A stretch of 11,493 bases of DNA from JBHJHK01 sp050330975 (GTDB lineage: Bacteria > Pseudomonadota > Gammaproteobacteria > Competibacterales > Competibacteraceae). Under the pieces are notes generated by a model, which saw only the letters and a program-made list of their open reading frames with translations, searched no databases and had not been told where the DNA came from. A program made the position numbers and the translations under genes. This document shows positions 7,410-11,493 of the stretch, in pieces. The stretch covers positions 1 through 11,493 of the forward strand of contig JBHJHK010000444.1 of assembly GCA_050330975.1 (NCBI GenBank), in the 5' to 3' direction. The first letter of the stretch is position 1, and each line of letters starts with the position of its first letter.

Positions 7410-7410
7410 A
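7395..7410 (-). promoter_or_regulatory. Possible second sigma-54 element reading toward glxB
   Basis: The same 17 bases are an interrupted palindrome (TGGCA-N7-TGCCA). Read on the minus strand they give TGGCAATTGCTGTGCC, again with GG and GC correctly spaced, differing from consensus at the last base of the -24 box and the first base of the -12 box. The site might serve both operons. It overlaps the plus-strand promoter completely, so both cannot be occupied at once. Confidence 0.3.
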
Positions 7411-7633
7411 ATTACTATTAACACAAACTCTACCCCCCAGTATTCAACGGAGTATTGTCCCGTGGTGATCCGCTGCCTCCATTAAAGTCATTCCATAGCC
7501 CGTTAAAACCTCGATAAATATGAGAAGTAGAGTCTCCATGGGCTCTCCAGGGTTTGTTGTTGCGATTTTTCCAGCGTTTTCCCAAAGCTTTGCCCAAGAT
7601 CCTTTCCCCACCACTTGCGATATTCTCCAGCTC

Positions 7634-7639
7634 GAGAGG
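7634..7639 (+). promoter_or_regulatory. Ribosome binding site of urtA
   Basis: GAGAGG lies 6 bases before the ATG at 7646. This favours that start over the ATG two codons later. Confidence 0.6.
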
Positions 7640-7645
7640 TAACCG

Positions 7646-8956
7646 ATGGATATGAAGCGCAGGGATTTTTTGAAGACCACCGCCGGTGCCGCTGCTCTCA
7701 CGGGTGCCCCTTCGTTGTTGATCCCCTCCAAGAGCCACGCCAAGACTTGGATTTCCAAAAACGACGGCAAGATCAAGGTGGGGGTGCTGTTCTCCCAGAC
7801 GGGCAACTTGGCGGTGGTGGAAAACGATTCCACCCAGGTGGTGCGCTACGCCATCGATGAAATCAACGCCCAGGGCGGCGTCGCCGGCATGGAAGTAGAG
7901 CCGGTGATCATCGACGCCAAGTCGGACATCAAAGTCTATTCGGAGAAAATTCGCGAGTTGATCCTCCGGGATCGGGTCATTTGCACCTTCGGCGGCTATA
8001 CCTCCGCCAGCCGGCGGGCGGTGATGCCCATCGTCAGCCGCTTTGACCACCTGTTCTACTACCCCACCTGCTACGAGGGTCGGGAGTGCATGCAGAACGT
8101 CATCTGCACTGGACCCTTGGCCAACCAGCACTCCTACGACTTGATCCCCTTTATGGTGGAAAACTTCGGTCCCAAGGTGTACCTGATCGGCTCCAACTAC
8201 ATCTGGCCCAAGGAATCCAACAAAAACGCCAAGGTCTGGCTAGAGCGAGTGGGCGGCGAGGTGTTGGGGGAGGACTACGTACCCCTGGGAGGCTCGGAGT
8301 TCTCCCCCATCTTCAACAAAGTCCGCCAACAGCAGCCGGATTTCATCTTCTCCACCGTGGTGGGGGATTCCGACATCGCCCTCCACAAGCAGTTTCTCCA
8401 AGAGGGCTTCAAGGCCGACAAGATGCCCATCGCCTCCTTGACCACCGGGGAGATCGAAACCCGGGCCATGGGGGCCGAGGCCGGCGCCGGACACTTTCTC
8501 TCCGCCCCCTACTTCCAAACCCTGGACAACCCCACCAACCAGCGCTTTGTGGAGGGTTACCTCAGCAGCCCCTACGGCGGCGGCGGCGTCACCCACTACA
8601 ACATGGAAGAGACCTACCTCTCGGTCTACGTGTGGAAGTACGCCTTTGAAAAGGCCCTGGAGCAGACGGGCAATATCGAGGACATCACCCCGCGGATGAT
8701 TCGCGATGTGTCCGGGAACATCACCGTCGAGGACGACGTGTCCCCCGAGGGCAAGATCTGGATCGACGAAAACAACTTCAACACCTGGCTCAAGCCCAAG
8801 ATCGGCCAGTGTCAGTCCGACGGCCAGTTCAAGATCATCAAGGCCGCCGATGAGCACGTCGCCCCCGACCCCTTTTCCATCTACCCCGATCGGGGGGTAT
8901 GTCAAGCCGACGGCCTCCATCTGCCCAACGGCCGGGTGAGAACCAACGTCCTGTAA
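7646..8956 (+). CDS. urtA: ABC transporter periplasmic binding protein, UrtA/AmiC-like (urea or short-chain amide)
   Basis: A 436-residue exported ligand-binding protein of the branched-chain amino acid/amide type (Peripla_BP_5/6 fold). The N-terminus MDMKRRDFLKTTAGAAAL is a classic twin-arginine signal, with a likely cleavage after SHA near residue 32. The mature protein starts with KIKVGVLFSQTGNLA and keeps the landmarks of the UrtA/AmiC/FmdD group: FGGYTSASRRAVMP, YYPTCYEGRECMQN, VYLIGSNYIWPKESN and ASLTTGEIETRAMG. The C-terminal part (SPEGKIWIDENNFNTWLK, VAPDPFSIYPD) recalls amide-binding AmiC relatives as much as UrtA proper. Urea, a short amide or a similar compound are therefore all possible ligands. 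It is the first gene of the transporter operon and diverges from glxB. The family is sure; the gene symbol is by context. Confidence 0.85.
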   Translation: MDMKRRDFLKTTAGAAALTGAPSLLIPSKSHAKTWISKNDGKIKVGVLFSQTGNLAVVENDSTQVVRYAIDEINAQGGVAGMEVEPVIIDAKSDIKVYSEKIRELILRDRVICTFGGYTSASRRAVMPIVSRFDHLFYYPTCYEGRECMQNVICTGPLANQHSYDLIPFMVENFGPKVYLIGSNYIWPKESNKNAKVWLERVGGEVLGEDYVPLGGSEFSPIFNKVRQQQPDFIFSTVVGDSDIALHKQFLQEGFKADKMPIASLTTGEIETRAMGAEAGAGHFLSAPYFQTLDNPTNQRFVEGYLSSPYGGGGVTHYNMEETYLSVYVWKYAFEKALEQTGNIEDITPRMIRDVSGNITVEDDVSPEGKIWIDENNFNTWLKPKIGQCQSDGQFKIIKAADEHVAPDPFSIYPDRGVCQADGLHLPNGRVRTNVL

Positions 8957-8989
8957 CGCACTTTGGGATTGGCCACCGGGAAACTTTCC

Positions 8990-9895
8990 ATGAGCGTCGA
9001 AGATTTTTGGACTCCCTTTGCCCTCTTGCCCTTTTTGAACGCCCTGCTGATCGGCCTGAGCATTGCCAGTATCTTTTTGCTGGCGGCCCTGGGGCTGGCG
9101 ATCATTTACGGCACCATGGGGGTGATCAACATGGCCCACGGCGAGTTCATCATGCTCGGCGCCTACACGACTTATGTGTTCCAGTCGATGTTGGGATTCC
9201 CCTATTTGTTGTGTCTCCCGGTGGCCTTTGTGGTGGTGTTTATCATCGGCTGGTTTTTGGAGTGGTCCGTCATTCGCCACCTCTACCAACGCCCCTTGGA
9301 TACCCTATTGGCCACTTGGGGCATTTCGCTGATTTTGATCCAGGGGGTGCGATTGATCTTCGGCGGGGAACCCCAGTATGTGGGCGTCCCCGATTGGATC
9401 AATGGCCTGTCCATTCAGTTTGGCTTTTTGCAGCTGGCGGGGTTGCGGGTATTTATCATCGTGGTCGCCCTGGGGCTTTTGGTGGCCACATGGCTGCTCA
9501 TGTTTCGCACCTCCCTGGGGATGCAGATCCGGGCGGTGATGCAAGACCGGGAAATGGCCCAGTCCTTTGGCATCAACGCCCAGCGGGTCTACGCCGTCAC
9601 CTTCGCCTACGGTGCCGGCCTCGCCGGCGTGGCCGGGGCCATGTTGGGGGGGCTCAAGACCCTGTTCCCCGACATGGGCAGCACCTACATCGTCGAGGCA
9701 TTTTTGGTGGTGGTGGTGGGGGGCGTCGGCCTGGCGGGCACCTTGGTGAGCGCCGGGGCCCTGGGGGAGTTGAGCTCGATCTTTTCCTACTTCACCAACG
9801 ACACCTTCGCCCGCTTCGTGCTGTTCACCCTGGTGGTGATCTTCCTGCGCTTTCGCCCCACGGGGATTTTCTCCAGCCAAGGCGAGCGGCGCTGA
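8990..9895 (+). CDS. urtB: ABC transporter permease, UrtB-like
   Basis: A 301-residue inner-membrane permease of the LivH/UrtB type, with about eight hydrophobic segments. The first follows LLPFLNALLIGLSIASIFLL. The conserved block LGLAIIYGTMGVINMAHGEF (about residues 32-51) is diagnostic. Later blocks include SFGINAQRVYAVTFAYGAGL and EAFLVVVVGGVGLAGTLVSA, ending in RFRPTGIFSSQGERR. I chose the ATG at 8990, 33 bases after urtA. A TTG in frame at 8963 would add nine residues but has no better ribosome site. It should form the membrane channel with a second permease UrtC, which is not found next to it; urtD follows after only 38 bases. Confidence 0.88.
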   Translation: MSVEDFWTPFALLPFLNALLIGLSIASIFLLAALGLAIIYGTMGVINMAHGEFIMLGAYTTYVFQSMLGFPYLLCLPVAFVVVFIIGWFLEWSVIRHLYQRPLDTLLATWGISLILIQGVRLIFGGEPQYVGVPDWINGLSIQFGFLQLAGLRVFIIVVALGLLVATWLLMFRTSLGMQIRAVMQDREMAQSFGINAQRVYAVTFAYGAGLAGVAGAMLGGLKTLFPDMGSTYIVEAFLVVVVGGVGLAGTLVSAGALGELSSIFSYFTNDTFARFVLFTLVVIFLRFRPTGIFSSQGERR

Positions 9896-9919
9896 GCGCC
9901 GCCCAACGCCCATAGCGGG

Positions 9920-9931
9920 ATAGGAAGGGGA
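9920..9931 (+). promoter_or_regulatory. Strong ribosome binding site of urtD
   Basis: The purine-rich stretch AGGAAGGGGAG lies immediately before the ATG at 9934. It marks independent, efficient initiation at the place where urtC would normally be. Confidence 0.5.
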
Positions 9932-9933
9932 GC

Positions 9934-10677
9934 ATGGCAGAGGTATTGGGTCTCAAGCGCATCCGCAAGGTCTACGGCGATACCGTGGTGTTGGACGACC
10001 TGGAGTTCGCCGTGGAAGACGGTGAGTTGCGCTGTCTGTTGGGCCCCAACGGGGCCGGCAAAACCACTTGTATGGACGTCATCACCGGCCGACAACGCCC
10101 CGACGGCGGCCGGGTGTACTTCGACGGCAACGACATCACCGCCCTGTCCGAGGATCGCATCGCCCGCCTTGGGGTGGGGCGCAAATTCCAGGTGCCCGCG
10201 GTGTTTAAAGGCCTGACGGTGCGAGAAAACCTCCAGGTGGCCAGCGCCCGGTGGCCGGACCCATTTATCAACATGGCGGTGCTGTTTCGCCGCGCCCACC
10301 GCGCCAAGTTCGATGAGGTGGTGGCGCTGACGGGTTTGGGGGAGCGCCTCGACACCACGGCCAGCGTGTTGTCCCACGGCGAGACCCAGTGGCTGGAGAT
10401 CGGCATGGTATTGATGCAAGAGCCGAGGCTTTTGCTGTTGGACGAGCCCACGGCGGGCATGACCGAGGCCGAAACCCTCAAGACAGCCGGTATCGTCAAC
10501 GGGCTCAAGGGCAGCCACACCCTGTTGGTGGTGGAGCACGACATGGCCTTCGTTCGGGAGATCGCCGATATCGTCACCGTGATGCACCAAGGCGCCGTCT
10601 TGGCCCAGGGCCCCATCGCCGAGGTGGAGCAAGACCCCCGGGTCAAGGAGGTCTACTTGGGCAGCGAGGCGGCCTGA
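9934..10677 (+). CDS. urtD: ABC transporter ATP-binding protein, UrtD-like
   Basis: A 247-residue cytoplasmic ATPase that powers the importer. Walker A is GPNGAGKTT (37-45). The signature is LSHGE (146-150) followed by TQWLEIGMVL; His at the third signature position and the QWLEIGM stretch are typical of UrtD rather than LivG. Walker B is LLLLDEPTAGMT, with Asp170 and Glu171, and the H-loop is VEHDM with His202. QVPAVFKGLTVRENL is the usual post-Q-loop region. The protein looks complete and active. It starts 38 bases after urtB and ends 1 base before urtE, in one operon. Confidence 0.92.
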   Translation: MAEVLGLKRIRKVYGDTVVLDDLEFAVEDGELRCLLGPNGAGKTTCMDVITGRQRPDGGRVYFDGNDITALSEDRIARLGVGRKFQVPAVFKGLTVRENLQVASARWPDPFINMAVLFRRAHRAKFDEVVALTGLGERLDTTASVLSHGETQWLEIGMVLMQEPRLLLLDEPTAGMTEAETLKTAGIVNGLKGSHTLLVVEHDMAFVREIADIVTVMHQGAVLAQGPIAEVEQDPRVKEVYLGSEAA

Positions 10678-10678
10678 G

Positions 10679-11374
10679 ATGCTGCAACTCCATCGTCTGA
10701 CGGCCTACTACGGCAAGACCCCCATCATCCACGACGTGAGCTTCCACGTCCCCCAGGGCACTTGCATTTGCGTCCTGGGGCGCAACGGGGTGGGAAAGAC
10801 CACCCTGTTGAAGAGCATCATGGGCCTCACCACTGGCGCCCAAGGGGAGTTGTACCTAGACGGCATCGACCAACGCCAGCGCCCCACCCACCAGCGGGCC
10901 GTGGCGGGGTTGGGCTACGTCCCCCAGGGGCGGCGGATTTTGGGCAAGCTCACCGTGGGGGAAAACATTCTGCTCGGCACCTTTGCAAGCCAAGTCAAGC
11001 CCCGGGCCATCCCCCCCTTGTGTTTGGAGCTGTTTCCCTATCTGGCCGACAACCTCCACAAGCGGGCGGGGCTCTTGTCGGGGGGGCAAAAACAACAGCT
11101 GGCCATCGCCAGGGCCTTGGCCACCGACCCCAAGGTGCTGCTCCTAGACGAACCCACCGAGGGCATCCAACCCAACTTGGTGGCCGAGATCAACCACACC
11201 TTGGGCCAACTGCTCCGGGAGCTCAACTTGACGTTGGTCCTCACCGAACAGCACGTCCAAAGCGCCCGTGCCTTGTCCAGCCAGTTCTTGATTATGGATT
11301 CGGGCAGGGTGGTGGAGCAGGGCCCCATCGACCAACTCACCGATGAGCTCCTCCACCGCCATTTGACCATCTAG
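10679..11374 (+). CDS. urtE: ABC transporter ATP-binding protein, UrtE-like
   Basis: A 231-residue ATPase of the LivF/UrtE type, partner of UrtD. Walker A is GRNGVGKTT (34-42), followed by LLKSIMGLT as in UrtE proteins. The Q-loop region is LGYVPQGRRILGKLTVGENI, the signature is LSGGQ (133-137) with KQQLAIARALA, and Walker B is LLLDEPTEGIQPN with Asp157 and Glu158. The H-loop position reads LTEQH, with Gln where most ABC ATPases have His; this is normal for LivF/UrtE. The ATG at 10679 is one base after the urtD stop, so translation is coupled. The stop is TAG at 11372-11374, and no further gene starts in the remaining 119 bases. Confidence 0.92.
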   Translation: MLQLHRLTAYYGKTPIIHDVSFHVPQGTCICVLGRNGVGKTTLLKSIMGLTTGAQGELYLDGIDQRQRPTHQRAVAGLGYVPQGRRILGKLTVGENILLGTFASQVKPRAIPPLCLELFPYLADNLHKRAGLLSGGQKQQLAIARALATDPKVLLLDEPTEGIQPNLVAEINHTLGQLLRELNLTLVLTEQHVQSARALSSQFLIMDSGRVVEQGPIDQLTDELLHRHLTI

Positions 11375-11385
11375 TGACCGTCACA

Positions 11386-11406
11386 GGGCCCCCGCCCGGG
11401 CCCCCG
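11386..11406 (+). terminator. Possible hairpin after urtE
   Basis: GGGCCC (11386-11391) can pair with GGGCCC (11398-11403) across a 6-base loop, 11 bases after the urtE stop. No T-run follows, so it is not a canonical intrinsic terminator. It can also be read as two tandem copies of GGGCCCCCGC. Confidence 0.3.
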
Positions 11407-11493
11407 CTTGCCATTCAACCCCGTTTCATACCCAGTATATACTTTGAGCGTTTCCCAAGATAAACAATCCCAAAAAGCGCACCCCCCAGCGCG
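11407..11493. other. Non-coding tail, AT-richer, with a small palindrome
   Basis: No start codon with a convincing reading frame is seen. The perfect 10-base palindrome AGTATATACT lies at 11434-11443. It could belong to the control region of a gene beyond the window edge. Confidence 0.3.

Larger units (their letters stand above)
7113..7645. other. Divergent control region between glxB and urtA (533 bp, no gene)
   Basis: Markedly more AT-rich than the genes around it, especially at 7349-7375 and 7405-7430. It carries the NtrC-like repeat (7202-7218), sigma-54 elements on both strands (7307-7322 and 7394-7410) and a long urtA leader (about 7420-7645). Two short open frames here, 7208-7468 (+) and 7135-7404 (-), show no family features and I do not call them genes. 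No attenuator or riboswitch that I recognise is present. TTGCGAT occurs twice in the leader, at 7560 and 7615. Confidence 0.7.

Noticed and set aside
7208..7468. 86-codon plus-strand frame in the intergenic region
   Set aside because: It runs through the promoter elements, shows no recognisable family, and sits in non-coding-like sequence.
10369..10383. LSHGE in place of LSGGQ in the ATPase signature
   Set aside because: His at this position is usual in UrtD proteins, so it is not evidence of an inactive ATPase.
1..11493. Cyanobacterial origin
   Set aside because: Cyanobacteria can carry glnT-glx and urt genes, but the sigma-54 promoter is inconsistent with them and I saw no HIP1 octamers (GCGATCGC).

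Overview
The window is a gene-dense, GC-rich bacterial segment of 11.5 kb with no RNA genes, insertion sequences or CRISPR. A well-formed sigma-54 (RpoN) promoter in the main intergenic region, a twin-arginine export signal on a periplasmic binding protein and the gene families present suggest a Gram-negative bacterium, most likely a high-GC member of the Pseudomonadota. Cyanobacteria also carry glnT-glx genes but lack sigma-54, and I saw no HIP1 octamers here. The lineage cannot be fixed further from this sequence.

Layout. (1) Positions 1-2372, plus strand: two overlapping genes for DUF4139-type (mucoidy-inhibitor-like) proteins. The first is cut by the window edge. (2) 2409-2852, minus strand: a small protein with a hydrophobic, holin-like C-terminus, at the 3' end of the next operon. 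(3) 2822-7112, minus strand: an operon transcribed in the order glxB, glxC, glxD, glnT. It encodes the three pieces of a split glutamate-synthase-like enzyme (class II amidotransferase, GXGXG domain, FMN/Fe-S synthase domain) and a type III glutamine synthetase. As written, glxD carries a one-base frameshift at about 4608. (4) 7113-7645: a 533-bp divergent control region with a near-consensus sigma-54 promoter facing the transporter, possible sigma-54 elements facing glxB, and an NtrC-like inverted repeat. (5) 7646-11374, plus strand: a urea/short-chain-amide type ABC transporter, with binding protein (UrtA/AmiC-like), one permease (UrtB) and two ATPases (UrtD, UrtE). The second permease, UrtC, is absent from its usual place. 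(6) 11375-11493: a GC-rich repeat followed by AT-rich non-coding sequence.

How it fits together. The two divergent operons look like one nitrogen-scavenging module switched on by nitrogen limitation. The transporter imports urea, an amide or a related small nitrogen compound. GlnT and GlxBCD join nitrogen to glutamate, or shuttle it through a gamma-glutamyl or N-alkyl-glutamate intermediate, as their methylotroph relatives GmaS and MgsABC do with methylamine. The true substrate cannot be read from the sequence, and no urease or amidase gene lies in the window.
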